Counted from the stretch's first letter, positions 11,391 through 24,055 are shown. The stretch is 64,000 nucleotides of DNA from Mactra quadrangularis (GCA_025267735.1 CM046294.1:19712162-19776161); one strand, 5' to 3'. A program made the numbers and translations. Notes: generated by a model not told the origin, from the sequence alone.

Positions 11391-11603
11391 AAATTTATTT
11401 TAGCTCGATATTGAATCAAGTTCTTACAACTTAGATTTATCACATTTGAATCCGTTTCCTGGTCCCCCAGTACTGAGCTTGTAGGATAAAGTGTCATACT
11501 CAAGGTATCAACAGGATCGATTTTGGATTGGATTTGAACCAACGCTGAGCTTGTTATCCAATGATAACTATTCTAACGCCGTAACCACTCGGCGTCGCCC
11601 GCT
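11391..11603 (-). mobile_element. tRNA-Ser/Leu-headed SINE, minus strand
   Basis: Read on the minus strand, the head has an A box (gccgagtggttacggcgtt), a B box (ggttcaaatcc) and the long variable arm of a tRNA-Ser or tRNA-Leu. The core follows with 'ccttgagtatgacactttat' and 'caagctcagtactggg', and the tail ends 'tatcgagctaaaataaattt'. The same core and tail occur at 54201, 57050 and 62149. The head is too diverged to be a working tRNA gene. A 66-codon frame on the plus strand here is incidental. Confidence 0.82.
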
Positions 11604-11768
11604 AAAGACAAGCCTTTTTGACGAAATTTATGGCTCAAACACTCTATTTGAGACAAAACTTGTCTCTATATTAAGACGATTCCGCTGTTAAAACCGTTAA
11701 TTTTGATGATCCTAATTGTGAAACTTTACTGTATTTACCCTTTTCAAGGATATTGATGGCAAATGACG

Positions 11769-12362
11769 ACCAGGCCAGGCCAGGCCATGCCAGGCTAGAC
11801 CAAACCAGAACAGTCCAAAACATTCCGGGCCAGGCTACACCAAACTAGAACAGTCCAAAACAGTCAAGGCCAGGCCAGGCTAGAACAAACCAGAACAGTC
11901 CACGCCAGGCCAGACCAGGTCATGCCAGTTTAGACCAAACCAGAACAGTCCAAAACAGTCCACGCCAGGCCAGGCTAGACCAAACCAGAACAGTCCACGC
12001 CAGACCAGGCCAGGCCGAGCCAGGCTAGACCAAACCAGAACAGTCTAAAACATTCCGGACCGGGCCAGGCTAGACCAAACCAGAACAGTCCACGCCAAGC
12101 CAGGACAGGCCAGGCCAGGCTAGACCAAACCAGAACAGTCTACGCCAGGCCAGGCAAGGCCAGGCTAGGCTAGACTAAACCGAAGCAGTCCAGTCCGGGC
12201 CGGGCCAGGCTAGACCAAACCAGAACAGTCCAAAACATTTCAGGCTGGGCCAGGATAGACCAAACAAGAACAGTCCAAAACATTCCAGGCCGGGCCAGGC
12301 GAGACCAAACCGGAGCAGTCCAGTCCGGACCAGGTCAGGTAAAACCAGGCCAGTCAAACCAG
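11769..12362. repeat. Imperfect minisatellite, about 600 bp
   Basis: Degenerate units contain 'gaccaaaccagaacagtcc' alternating with 'caggccaggcta'. Spacing between units varies at about 40-60 bp, so a shorter ccaggc-type repeat evolved into longer units. A 60-codon minus-strand frame is a translation of the repeat. Confidence 0.93.
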
Positions 12363-14974
12363 ATCATTGTACCTGAATTTGATATTACATAATTACATTT
12401 CAGGTCATCAAATCTTAGATGTACTTAGTAATACTTAATTATGTCTAAGTAGGAATTATATAAATGGTATCATAATAAGATTGTATAATATGTCTAGTGA
12501 ATTTTCTAATCCATCATTTCTAAGAATTTTCTTGAAGAAATATTTAGAAAACATACCAAATTGATTTCTTCAAAAGATTAAACACTGCCTGACTCGACCA
12601 ACCCTGTTTACAAGTAATGACGTAATTTCTATTCTAGTATTTTTTTAGGTTTAAATCAACTAAAGTTTACAATTCAATGTATTTTCACTGTTTTATTTTT
12701 AAATCTTTGGCATATGGAACTATTAAGCATATTCAACGTTTGACAACTGTATATGCCCATATTTGGGCCAAATGTGGTGAGCAAAATATTCCTTTGTTGT
12801 ACGTGTTGAAGTTATTTCGAACACAAGTGCTAGACTTCATTTTACATGTAGTCTTTTTGTGAAATTGGTTTGGACAGCTCGCTCCTAACGTTTTTAATAT
12901 GGCGACATTGTACTCCAGTACAAAAAGAAAAGTTAGTTACAAAAAAGGGCATTGATGAGCTTCTTTTAAATTATAGAGGTATTACTCTGCTTAGCATTAT
13001 GTTTTATTTCTTTCTGAATTGATATTGTTTTGTAATACTTATGAAATTGGACGCTTGGAACTGGAAGTAATGCGCTCGTGGCGTGAACTTCAAATAAAAG
13101 GTGAACAAAAGCTCAAGAATATCCATTTTATTTCAATTCTGATCATTTTTTGTTTGTAAAGACATTTTTCACTTATTGTACAGGAAGTAAAATAAAAAAC
13201 AAACAGACAAAAGTGTCATGCTTATATTTGGTAACTGCTAGTTCTAAAACAAAACTTCTCAAGGCCGTTCTGACTGTATTTGTGTAACGCGGAAAAATAT
13301 GTTATCGCGTCATTAGAACGATACATGATTCGACGAAGTTCAAATATTGTTATTCTTATATTTAGGTTATCATGAGCTTATCTAATGAGAAATATTGTGT
13401 TCACGTTAAAGTGCATATAACATTCATTGATTTTGTTCTCCGCAGTAAAAACCGTATGGTATCATTACATGTATTATTGCTGGAAGTGTTTCAAAAACAG
13501 CATGACATAATCTATGATATATATTTCTAAATGCCGCGCACTCTTTGAACTGATATTTGCTATACAAATGCTAATTGACGGTGTCTTACTGATATGACAT
13601 TTTATTTCTACTTCTGCTGCCATCTCCGATTACCTACGAATTGATACGAAAATCATTCGGCACACATCGTGAAATATCGGTGTTTCCCGGTAAATTTCGT
13701 CCTTATTCATGTACAAGTAAACATAACAGAACAAAGCTTTATTATTGCAACTCGTGAAATATTAGGATACATGAGAAAAAATAATATATATAATATTTTA
13801 AGAGGCATTTAACAGTTATTAAGGAGAAAGAGAGAAAAGGGAAGAATAGAAATAGCTTTGTTTAGTATTTCTTATTTTCGAATATTTAAGTACATATAAA
13901 ATTATAGGGAGTACACTTTGGAATATAGTTGTCTTACATCCAAGTTGTGCCAAACACGCAAATACTATAAAAGACTTAGAGAGCCACTTTTTGAGTTTCG
14001 ACTTACAGATTTTTCTACTTTTAACTTAAGACTTTTGATTTTCAGACATTGCCTTATCACAGAGCTCGAAGCCCGAACCTTGTGATAATTATATTTTGTA
14101 CCTTGAAACCCCTGAACAATCGCTCGGAACTTTCCGCCATATTCTGTCACGACCTTATGTAAGCAGTATGACCAAATCGATCGGAAATTCACGAGTTGTT
14201 TCGTATCAACCTTGAACCATTAACCTCGATATGAAAACTGATTATGAAAGTACACTGTACAAGACTGTGTCAAGAACAAGAGGATTGTTAGAGCATGGTA
14301 CACTATGATAATATGATTAAGTAAATTATTAATGAACATTAGGTTAGGCTGATAATTAACAATTCTCTGGGGCCTACTTTGTCATAATTTATCAAATATG
14401 CACATACTTAATGTATGTATTTATTACTGGCTTTATTAAATGCCTATTTGAAAAGATAATTGAAGTATGCTTATTGATTTCACATAGTGATTTGAAAAAA
14501 GAGGAATTAAAACTTAAGACACTATTTTGACTAATTTTCGACTTCATTTTTTGTGTGGAGGGCAGTTGGCCTACTCACTGTTCATAGACACGCCTAGTTA
14601 TCAAAACTTTAGCTTTCAATCAGTACTAATAACTTCACCAGGAACCCGTATTACCAACGGTCTTACGTTTGATTTTTGTCGTAAGTTCTTCTATATTGTA
14701 CCGTTTAATCATCGTAAGATTGTGGATGATATCCTGTCCTGTGGCTGACATTTGTCATATTTTATGCAGGCATTGAATGTAGAATGGTGATTGAATAGTA
14801 TTAGTAAAGTATTTCCCGGTTATCGAACCCTTAATTCATTAATTCGTAGTCAGGCAAGCTACTGGCTGAAGTTACCGGACGGATAATATGAAGACCACTA
14901 TCGTACGTGTACTTGAAAGTATATTTAAAGTACGAGGTCTACGCCATTTAAGGTGGGAAGCCCACCATAACAAT
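12363..14974. other. 2.6 kb of AT-rich DNA, nothing recognised
   Basis: No frame longer than 75 codons and no clear repeat. A weak tRNA-like block on the minus strand near 14820-14880 (gggttcgataaccggg as the complement) may be an old SINE remnant. Confidence 0.4.
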
Positions 14975-15364
14975 CTTCCCTTAATAATCACCTCCGATAG
15001 GTCATAACTTCAATAATAAACAACAAACAAAAATACATTTTTTGGTTACAAGCCTTTGGGGACCAACACCCTGCTACCACGTATTAACATACAAAGTATA
15101 TTGATATGTCACTAATACATACACAAACATAAGAGTAAACTTATTCACTTAACTCTTACTATATAATGCATATTAATGGCATCATGCATGTATATTTACT
15201 AAATCTCCATTGAAATTACAACCCGTTCACATAAACAATAAAAAAATAAAACAGATGTGTAACGTTCAATGTCCCTAGGCTGAATGACCAAACCGCTTCC
15301 TCGGTTTAGCGCAAAAACTCGTGCTGCACTTACGCCACCTATCGGAGCTTTCAACCAAGGGAAA
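14975..15364. repeat. Inverted-repeat element, about 390 bp
   Basis: The left arm has 'ttcccttaataatcacctcc' then 'gataggt'. The right arm has 'acctatcggag' and then 'aagggaaagtaatc' as the inverse. The shared core is ctccgataggt, with ttccctt outside it. Probably a decayed terminal-inverted-repeat element; no target duplication was found. Confidence 0.5.
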
Positions 15365-16785
15365 GTAATCTTCGACTAATTCAACATTTCCATCAACGAA
15401 ACTTTTATTTCCCTCGACCCTTGTCATAACCAATACTCACCAACCATTCCACAAGTGTTACAACATCTCTATATACCTTATAAATGGATTAATTATAATG
15501 GTACACATTTTTCATAAAGGGATATAACCGATACCAGTAGTATTCGAATCCTAACCCCCTCATGGTACATAGATTCGAAATTCCGGTGCGGCACCAACTG
15601 CACTATTGACCCGAGTGGTTTAGACTTCTTTATTAAAATTTGAAACAACAAGCAAAGCCTAAGTTACTATCGATAGGTTATATATATGCGTATTTATAAG
15701 GTTTTATTTTCTTTGATGAAGCGTTTGATCAACACGTAGGGTCTAAAGTTAAGTATGGTGCACAATGCACGTAGTTAAATTCGTTGTTAATCCGGAACAA
15801 AAAAGAAACAACAAAATGCACCGTCGTTGAGTCACTACAATCATTCATTGCAAACAGTACTTCAATTAACCCAATTGCATTTGCGTATTTCATCACTTTA
15901 TATACCGTAGAATAACAGTACACACAAAGATAATAACACTTCACGTAGTTGCAATTTACGCTGTTGTTTTTGATTTTCAAGGCCGCGGTTTTATATTAAT
16001 AAATGTTTTTTTAGAAAAATGCTTTTTAACGGGCAGACGAACTGACCGAGGCCGAAGGCCAAGGGCAAATATAAATGTCCGTAGAAAAAAATAACAGAGC
16101 CTATATCAAACTACTTATTAATGACGATTTTGTTAAATAACTAATGACGGTCCATTTTTGTATTCATTGTTTTTAACAATGAATACTCTGTTACCAATAG
16201 ATTAATAGTGGTATTCCGATCGGAGTCGTATATTGACCTTTGTTGACCTCTATCTAATCAACGAAACCGAACAGCATCCATAGCCGGATAATTCCACTTC
16301 AATAAAATAGTTCGCAAATAGTTCTTTTGTTTCATCGATCATCTGTGTATTCCTACGCGTCAATTTAAAGTATGCATTTGTTGACAGACATCGGAAAGAC
16401 AAAGGAATTGAAGGAAAGTACTCGAAACTAAATATGTTTCTCTAAATGCAGTTTACAGTCATTCACATTATTGGAAGGAATTGTTTGCAAACAATGCCTT
16501 TCTATGTCAGCGCTCCCAGAAATTTGAAAAAGAACGAACAACAGTCAACACATAATTGAACTCTGTTGCGACCCACAAAATAATAAAGCAACAGAAAAAT
16601 GTGTATACTATCAATTGCAGACGCGTTGAAAAAAATACAAATTTAAACAAATACTTAAAATTATGATACTCAATATTTTCACATTAATCAAACTTTATCT
16701 GTGTACGGAGAAAACTTATTTTGTGCATTGCGCATTTTTATCTGTCATGTATATGTATATAAATGTAGCTATACTAAACTCGACG
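15365..16785. other. AT-rich DNA, nothing firm
   Basis: Two 'attcgaa' blocks near 15540-15590 and a GC-rich patch 'gaggccgaaggcc' at about 16049 were seen. No gene, array or element could be delimited. Confidence 0.35.
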
Positions 16786-16886
16786 GGTCTGTGGTGCAGT
16801 GGTTAGCATGACAGACTACCAATCAAGAGATTGCCAGTTCGAATACTAGTCGCGTAAAAGTAGAACATTTTTTTTTTTTTTTTTGG
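16786..16886 (+). mobile_element. tRNA-like SINE head with poly-T
   Basis: The sequence has a tRNA-like A box (gtggtgcagtggttagcat) and B box (agttcgaatactag), about 34 bases apart, then a run of about 20 T. The acceptor-stem halves do not pair, which argues against a functional tRNA. A short tRNA-derived SINE or a tRNA pseudogene fits; the T run would end polymerase III transcription. Confidence 0.55.
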
Positions 16887-18302
16887 TTTCGGCTACAAAA
16901 ATTTGATCATGTTCGTCAGATTTACGCACTTAAAATTCAGAAAATGAAAAAAAAATTGCTCTAGTTTCTTTTCACTTATAAAATGAAAACATCAATTATA
17001 AATGCAATGCATGTTTACCATAAACTTTATCTTAACACATGATCATCAGTTGAACACTGACGTAAACTTGATGTTTTTATCAACTCTATACAGCTCTAGT
17101 TATGTGACGTCATGTCCCCCCTGCTGTGTAAAAATAATTCAAAATACTATTTACGACAAGCAGGTAAGACGGGGTAGAATATTTAACATTATAATTGTTA
17201 ATGCCCCAAAATACTCGACTGACTTATTTTGATATAAATTTTGCATAACGTACCCCAAGACTATATTTATATACCTTAAGGTTTAGTCAATTTTTATTTT
17301 AGAAGGGTTCTGATGTAATTGTTTTCTTTCACATAATTTATGTATATTTACATGTTGCAGTTGTTCCTTGTTTAGTCTATTTAGCACAGTTAGCATAAAT
17401 GACGAGCCTGTATTTATTCACTTTAAAGTTTACCAGTTTGGTCCATTTTTATTTTATAGGGATGCTGACTCTAAAATCCTCATACATGATGGCTTAAGTA
17501 ATCTTAGTAATTGTTTGTTGTTTAGTTGTTCCCATATCATCCAAATAATATAACTTTATTTATACTCAAAAAGTCAACAAGACTCGTCAATTTATATTTA
17601 CGGGGGGTGTTCAACTGGTACTCATTCTGGATTACTAAATTATATTGAGCAGTTGTATGTTGTTGAATCATTCTCTTATTTACCCAATAACATTAAGACT
17701 TTACTAAAACACCAACATCAACAGGTTTGATCTATCATGATGTTAGCCGAGCTGATTCTAAATTGTACAGAAATATTGGAAGTATTTAATTAAAGGTTAA
17801 TATTGAATGAATTCACTTAGTGTATTAGCTATGAAGTATAGTAAATGCAAATGGAACAAGATACAGTCAATTATGATGTATGTACCTTATTAAAAGCATT
17901 TATGTGTGTTAACAGCAAATAATCTTTCTTACAACAACCTGCAAAATAATCAGAACTATATACCCTGTACCCAATATCAAAATAACAAAGTTCAAGTAAG
18001 AAAGATTTTGACATATTTCATCTTTGAATGTACATGATTGTATCACATCAATATGCTGAATAAATGACCAACTGGTATAAACACTAAAAAGTTACTTATT
18101 ATGCTTTTCTGAACTACATGCTATAATGTGATTTTCTGTATAAAGTTCATATTTAACATGTATTTTTCCATTTGTATAAAAATGCTCATGAAAATATCGC
18201 ACATTTATTCCTCGCCTTTCGATCGCTTCTCAAAAAAATTTTTTTCGCTGGCTCGCTCTATTTTTTGAGACAAAATTCATAGAACATATGATCAATTCAT
18301 TG
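16887..18302. other. AT-rich DNA, nothing recognised
   Basis: Only short frames (up to 76 codons) without motifs. A small hairpin 'ctcaaaaaaattttttt..ttttttgag' lies at about 18227-18262. Confidence 0.4.
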
Positions 18303-18532
18303 AGGCCTTAACGCCATAGCAACACATATTGTATAGGTTATATCACGGAGATCATTCCATCCACTCACAGTTCCTGAAAAGGCAAAATCTCTGGATCTAG
18401 CTGTTAACCAAAAAGAAATCGCATCGATGACTGAGTGGTAGGAGGGAGAATTACCGTAAAAATTATTTCATAACTAAGCTCAACGAAAGTATGCCCCGCC
18501 CGTGAATAAAACCTACGACCCCTCGATCAGTA
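18303..18532 (-). mobile_element. SINE family R, minus strand
   Basis: On the minus strand the order is: tRNA-like B-box region (gggtcgtaggtttta), 'actttcgttgagcttag', 'ggttaacagctagatccaga', 'aggaactgtgagtgg', 'gtgatataacctat', 'gttgctatggcgttaaggcc'. The same order occurs in the copies at 19290, 20102 and 29393. The body may belong to the V-SINE type described in molluscs (RUDI-like), which I cannot confirm without a library. Confidence 0.78.
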
Positions 18533-19289
18533 GAATAATGGGCCTGTAAAATGAAATATGAAACACAGTTGACTATGAATGATAAGAAGGTAATGAGTGA
18601 TATCGAAATAGTATCTTTGAACTCGTTGAAGTCATCAACATAATTGATGTTTGGAACATATATCACCTTTTCCAGTTAGTGTGTACTAATGAGTAATGAA
18701 CTCGGGTATTAAATCTTAGCATAACACTTTGAGTCTTAACATTTGTTTATTTTCTTACATAATATAGATAATTTGTGCATATAAAACAATTTCAACTATT
18801 TTCCAAAAAATAACATTAACCTCTTTGTTAAATCAGTTCATCGAATGAAAAAAAGAAATTTATCATACAATTAATTCTTAATAATATCTGCAAATCTTAA
18901 CCTTCATCATTAAACACCATCAGTGCAGGTAAAATTAATTTCTAAGACATTTATGATAAGCAGAAATGGGGTTTAAATACATTTCTTTCTATTCAGTTAC
19001 TATATAAATCATAGAATAGCAGCAGGGTGTTAGTCCAACTTTACTAGAAAATGTGCACTACGTAGCACACATAACAGATAACAATTACATAGTTTTAAAT
19101 CTCTCCTATATTAGAATTGTTTGACACACAGACTAATAAAACAATGTGATAGTCATATTGTAACAGTTAATAGCTTTGACTAATTACAACAGTAGTCATA
19201 GTAATACGTAAATTCAATCGTTCAATATTGTAAATGACTCAAGCAGATTTTTATTGTGGAGAGAGTTTGAAAAAAACAATGTAATCGCC
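18533..19289. other. AT-rich DNA, nothing recognised
   Basis: No repeat or coding-like frame was found between the two family R SINEs. Confidence 0.4.
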
Positions 19290-19493
19290 AGCATTAATAA
19301 TTTCTACGGCCATTCTGTCTCCTTCCCCTGATTCTAAGTCATGTAGGACAGTCGTCAGTCACTGACGAAGTATGCACCCAGTAGTTTGTTAACAGCTAAA
19401 TCCTGAGATAAAGCTTCTTCAGGAACAGTGAGTAGGTGGACTGACCGCTGTGATATAATCTATATAAGGTGTTGCCACAGCATAAAACCCAAC
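19290..19493 (+). mobile_element. SINE family R, head missing
   Basis: The body is intact from 'catgtaggacagtcgtcagt' through 'gttaacagctaaatcctgag' and 'aggaacagtgagtaggtgg' to the tail 'gttgccacagcataaaaccc'. The tRNA-derived head is not recognisable upstream, so the copy is 5'-truncated, as is common for retroposed SINEs. Confidence 0.8.
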
Positions 19494-19554
19494 AAAAATT
19501 GAATAAATCTAAACACAATGAATACCCCAGTACTTTCAGTGCTTTGATTATGAT

Positions 19555-19682
19555 ATTGGCCCTGTTTTATCAATCAATCAGAGCGCAGATATTTGTTATT
19601 TGGCAACTGGCCCTATAACAGATTTCGGCCCTGTTTTCAGTTTTATTGAACAGATTTGCAGTACTGTGCAGTGATTCTGGCA
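19555..19682 (+). repeat. Dispersed repeat 'ggccctgtttta'
   Basis: The block 'ccctataacagatttcggcc' with 'ctgttttcagttttat' and flanking sequence is repeated in inverse orientation at 30737-30857. The preceding 'ttcagtgctttgattatgat' recurs near 40070 and 47215. Unidentified repeat family; probably a transposon fragment. Confidence 0.65.
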
Positions 19683-20101
19683 GTTGATAGGACATATAAC
19701 ACATAGTTATTAAATAACATGTTTTATTGAACTACGTGTTGTTTATATTTATCTTGGCACACTTCAACATTAACGCTACCACGCTATTTTACTGGCACAA
19801 TATTCAATGAACATTCTTGAACAATTTATCCCTGCACTTGATAACATTTTATTTTCATTTTTTACTCGAGTGTTTTTCAAATGTACTTAAGTTTTTGCTT
19901 CTGTTTTTTTCCTGTTTGTCAATGAGTAATTTATAACATGTAATGCACGTTTCTTAACGTCACATTTCGACAATGTAGCATGCATATCGCGGTTCCAAAT
20001 TAGACTCACATCTCTAAAAATTTGCTTTTTGATGAGTATTGAGTACGAATCTTCGCCAGACACTGACTGTCTCTCATTTGGTATGTTAGTCAGATACAAG
20101 C

Positions 20102-20360
20102 CAGGCGGCTAGCTCAATCAGTAAGTCTTCTGTTCGATGGGTCGTGGGTTCGATTCCCGGGCGGTCATACTTTCGTGGAGCTTGGTTGTAAAATAATTAC
20201 TACGGGCATTCTCCCTCTTACCACTGATTTTAAATCATGTAGGACAGTAGTCAGTTACTGGCGAATGTATGTGCCTAGTAGTTGGTTAACAGCTAAATCT
20301 AGAGGTTTAGCCTTTTCCAGGAACGGTGAGTAGGTTGGCTGACCGCCGTTAAATAACCTA
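20102..20360 (+). mobile_element. SINE family R, most complete copy
   Basis: The tRNA-like head has 'ggctagctcaatcagtaag' and a good B box, 'ggttcgattcccggg'. The body contains 'actttcgtggagcttggttg', 'catgtaggacagtagtcagt', 'ggttaacagctaaatctaga' and 'aggaacggtgagtaggttgg'. At about 20359 the tail switches abruptly into the end of the CAATCT MITE (gatcgggttttaatcagatt, to 20381). The tRNA-like part lacks a full anticodon arm. Confidence 0.85.
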
Positions 20361-20381
20361 GATCGGGTTTTAATCAGATTG
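20359..20381. mobile_element. Terminal fragment of the CAATCT MITE
   Basis: Twenty-three bases match one terminus of the element at 5783 in inverse orientation, ending 'aatcagattg'. The other end is missing. The junction with the SINE tail lies inside the short shared sequence 'aaccta', so it may be a recombination scar. Confidence 0.6.
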
Positions 20382-20425
20382 ACCACAGTGCAGAGAACAC
20401 TCCAAGAGAACACATTGGTAACATT

Positions 20426-20441
20426 GGGGGGGGGGGGGGGG
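20426..20441 (+). repeat. G homopolymer, 16 bases
   Basis: An uninterrupted run of 16 G in otherwise AT-rich DNA. Such runs are prone to length change and to sequencing error. Confidence 0.9.
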
Positions 20442-22197
20442 TTCCGGCATTTACCACGTTATATCTTTGGTCAAAGAATGACGCATATTGTCGCACTCGA
20501 AAATTGACCATGGTGTAGAAGAAAGGTTCATTTCGTGCTTCGAGTTGGCAGGAATTCATTTTTGTGCGTAAGATCAATATTATCAAACGTTTGAGAGAAC
20601 CTTTTGAGGGAAGGAAACATTGACAGTTCGTTCAATGACAATACATGTTCAAGTAGTTATGAGATATTCTAGAAGTTTTCGACTAAAGGACCTCGCCATT
20701 TTAGGAAAATAACAATACGAACGCAAACAATCCTCAAGGATGAAGTAGCGAACAACAACGTGCTCACTCATGACCGACTTTCTGCGGACTCTAATCTTTC
20801 GAAACGACTTGAAAACATAAAAAAAACTCAACAATAAGCCCCTTCCAAAAAATAAAAAATAAAAAAATAATCGAAAGATTATTTCGCAATGTTAGAAAAA
20901 CAAATCGCTCTGAGTAATCCAGGTTAAGTGGCCGGACATTTTTGTTTCGAAGAACGCCATGTTTGTGTTTTTGTTATCATTAAATGATTAGATGTGAGTT
21001 AAGGATCGCTTAGATACAATGTACTAGAAAATGACACGGATTATACATACTTATAAATACTTGAACGGGAAAACTGTCCTCTGTATCTTTTAAGTGTTAC
21101 ATCAATGTCAAATATTTGTCTCCAATGACCTTTTTCAGCTGACCTTGAGGACAAATCCTTGTCCACTGATAAATAGGTTTGCCAAGTTTGTAGCATTTTT
21201 TAATCATATTATTATTATTAATAAATAAGTACGCATATAAGAATTGTACTAATTATGACCGCTTTATCTTATTCTGCTTACCAAGAGCCAAAGTCAAGTG
21301 TCATATTTTTTAAAACATGAAAAGAGAATATTGCAATCCTGTGAAATTAATATTTTGTAACTCAAACCAATTCAGTGCTTCATCGCTTTTATCTATACAG
21401 CACATGCGTACATCGTTAATTAAATTTCATAATATAGCATTTAAATATGTGTAACTTACTGAACAATATCATTGTTATAATGTTTTACACCCAAATATTA
21501 GTGACTAATGAAATTAGCATGCATGTTTACAAACGCTTTGTTTACATGAGCTACATATATACAAGGTCGTGCGCGTAAACATTGCGTATGCAAACACAGC
21601 CGGTTTCATTACACATTAATATTTAGGGGTGAGCTATTTTTACAATTTTATAGTTCCTTAGTTTTCTCTTATTTTATGAACATGTTATAATATAAAATTT
21701 ACAATATGCATATACACTATTTAAAATAAATGTTAACTATCAAAATGGTATGTTTAAATCAGTAAAATGCTGTTCATGTATCAGCTTATTCACCTTTTCA
21801 GTGGGCAAGTCCATTGTTTAAAGCACAAAAACAAGCATGACCTAGAATACGACCTATAGTTACAACCACAAAATAAAACATTAAAAGTGAAATGAACACA
21901 GCCTTTCGATATTTCTAAGTTTAAAACTTAGACATCGTTTTCTTACTACATATAATTGGCCAGCCAATGATAATGTTGTTTTATTTTGTTGTGTGTAAAG
22001 TACAAAATGAGAGAAATCATTAAATCAACAGATTAACAGCGTTCATCCTTGAAACAACTGTCTTGTAAACAAAAACAAGATCACCACAAAATGATCGACC
22101 TTGACATTTGTACAATAGTATTGACATTGCACCGTCAAGAAAAACATGATATTAAATTGTGAAATATTTTCCGTGAAGATAAACAACCACAGTTGAA
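20442..22197. other. AT-rich DNA, nothing recognised
   Basis: Frames reach only 70 codons and look random. No inverted or tandem repeats beyond 15-base hairpins were found. Confidence 0.4.
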
Positions 22198-22199
22198 CC

Positions 22200-22510
22200 T
22201 TGAAAAATCGAACGTCTTTTTCGACTAAAAATCGCAAAACGGAACACATTTTTCAAATGAACCTCGCAAATCCGAACACCCTTTTTTACTAAACCACGCA
22301 AAACTGAACACCTTTTTCGGCTCAACCTCGCAAAACCGAACTCCTATCTTGACTGAACCTCGAAAAACCAAACACCTCCTTCGACTGAACCTCGCAAAAC
22401 CGGACACATTTTTTTTACTAAACCACGCAAAACTAAACACATTTTTAACTGAACCTCGCAAAACGGAACACCTTTTTCGACTGAACCTCGCAAAACCGTA
22501 CACCCTTTTA
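22200..22510. repeat. Tandem array, about 32-bp unit, 9-10 copies
   Basis: Units follow the pattern 'gactgaacctcgcaaaaccg' plus 'aacacctttttt', with one-base length changes in the T run. A second variant, 'tactaaaccacgcaaaact', occurs twice at regular distance, suggesting a higher-order duplication. Short frames on both strands (to 92 codons) are translations of the repeat. Confidence 0.93.
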
Positions 22511-23171
22511 GACCCGTTTAGATTACTGAGGTTTTCAACATTCTATAAATGGATAGTCTTTTATTTATGATTTATATTACATTATTGAGGTTCTCAGGAA
22601 ACATATAATTATAACTACACGGGCAGTAAATTATAATACTATATACTGTGATTAAATGCGACAACGATTAATAATCACATATCGGTATTATTGGGCGTTG
22701 TTTAATTTTGTGACAAATATTATGACGTTAATATCATTTGAAATAAAAGTAAAATGACTTGTACTTCAAGAGTAAAGGCGAGTAAAGTGTTTCATCATTT
22801 TTACACAATAAACTGTATTTACTTTGGGTTTATCTACGACTGCAGCCAAATCCACAAGAACCAGTATGTAATTCAGAATTTTCTTTACACAATAATGCAG
22901 CTTGTTAATTTAGTATAATTTTCGTGTTTATATACACGAGAAACTCATTGTTACACAACAAGCCTCTAACACCAAGCCAGGTTCAGCCAAATAAGATTAC
23001 TATTCTACTAAGTATCCCAGGTCCAACTGTCCTGTCTGGCTAAATAACACCCAGCCAGCTTCCATTCAATTTAGATTTATACACTACTGATTATACAAGC
23101 CACGGCTTTTCTGTCTAACTAACAATTGTCCAGAGACTAGGACTCTAAAAACGGTGAGTATGTTTATCATA
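22511..23171. other. AT-rich DNA, nothing recognised
   Basis: No feature could be supported between the 32-bp array and the MITE at 23177. Confidence 0.4.
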
Positions 23172-23176
23172 GTATT

Positions 23177-23426
23177 CATAGGCGGATCCAGCGGGGGTCA
23201 GGGGGTCCGGACCCCCCCCAGGGAATATCAGAAACGTACCTGTTCATAAGTGGAATTTTTAACTGTAAGCCATTTTTAAGTAACATGAAGCATTTTTCTC
23301 TGTGCCTAACATAGACTTAATCGTAAAGTACATTGTAGTTAGTATTATTAATATGTTGTTTTATTCTGCAAACAGTGTAAAAAGTTTGGACGCCCCCTAG
23401 ACAAAAAAATCCTGGATTCGCCCCTG
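23177..23426. mobile_element. 250-bp MITE, 'CAGGGGCGGATCCAG' type ends
   Basis: The left end 'cataggcggatccag' is the inverse of the right end 'ctggattcgcccctg' apart from three mismatches. A 5-bp direct repeat, gtatt, lies on both sides (23172-23176 and 23427-23431). Poly-G/poly-C tracts lie just inside the left end. Ends of this type are widespread among animal DNA transposons; I do not assign a superfamily. Confidence 0.75.
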
Positions 23427-23749
23427 GTATTATTAGCGTGAAAGGTAAATACGTTCCATATATGAAGGTACATGCAATCTATTGAAAAGGATTTTACTGA
23501 CGTAATTAAAGCGATTATAGATAATTCTGGAGCTATTCCTGTGATAATTACCTTGACGTTTGTTTAATTATATAAACGGCAGTTTTTAAAGTACAGATCA
23601 GAACAGAGTGAATAATATTTTCCACAAGAAATGTCACGATGAAAACAACTTGTAGTAAAGTACATTTTCATGTCTTTGTCGCAGACTTTTTTCCAGTGCT
23701 TAGAAAACTAATATACTCTGAAGGAGTGTTAAGTGTAACATTATTTGGA

Positions 23750-23850
23750 TCAAAACAGAACAGACCGGATGACAGAAGATCTAATCAAAACAAAACAGAA
23801 CAGAGCTTAGCAGAACGGAACGGAACGGAACAGGACAGAAGAGAACGGTA
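23750..23850 (+). repeat. Short 'cggaa/cagaa' tandem tract
   Basis: Degenerate 5- and 10-base units (aacagaacaga, cggaacggaacgg, gacagaagagaacgg) lead up to the foldback at 23860. They have the same composition as the 30-bp array beyond it. Confidence 0.85.
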
Positions 23851-23861
23851 GCCTGTTTAAT

Positions 23862-24040
23862 TACCCCGAACGTTCCGTAACGTTATTGGCGGGACAGCTC
23901 AACGCAAAGACAACTCAACCAAAGACGGCTCAATTCCCAACTAACGGGTTGAGTTGTCCCAACTTTGGGTTGAGTTATCCTCAGTTTGAGTTGCCATCGG
24001 GTTGAGTTATCCCGCACCCGTAACGGTCGCTAACAGACGT
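23862..24040. repeat. Foldback with 'gttgagttgtcc' arms
   Basis: The left arm 'taacgttattggcgggacag' then 'ctcaacgcaaagacaactca' pairs with the right arm 'gttgagttatcccgcacccg' then 'taacggtc'. Each arm is itself a degenerate tandem of about 20-25 bases. It sits between the short cggaa tract and the 30-bp array. Confidence 0.75.
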
Positions 24041-24055
24041 TATTGAACGGGCTGC

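Noticed and set aside
12175..12357. Minus-strand frame rich in Gly, Leu, Phe and Trp
   Set aside because: It is the ccaggc-type minisatellite read in one frame.
16786..16886. Possible functional tRNA gene
   Set aside because: The A and B boxes are fair, but acceptor-stem halves do not pair and the anticodon arm is poor.
22225..22570. Overlapping frames of 92 and 73 codons on both strands
   Set aside because: Both translate the 32-bp array. The length is explained by the absence of stops in the unit.
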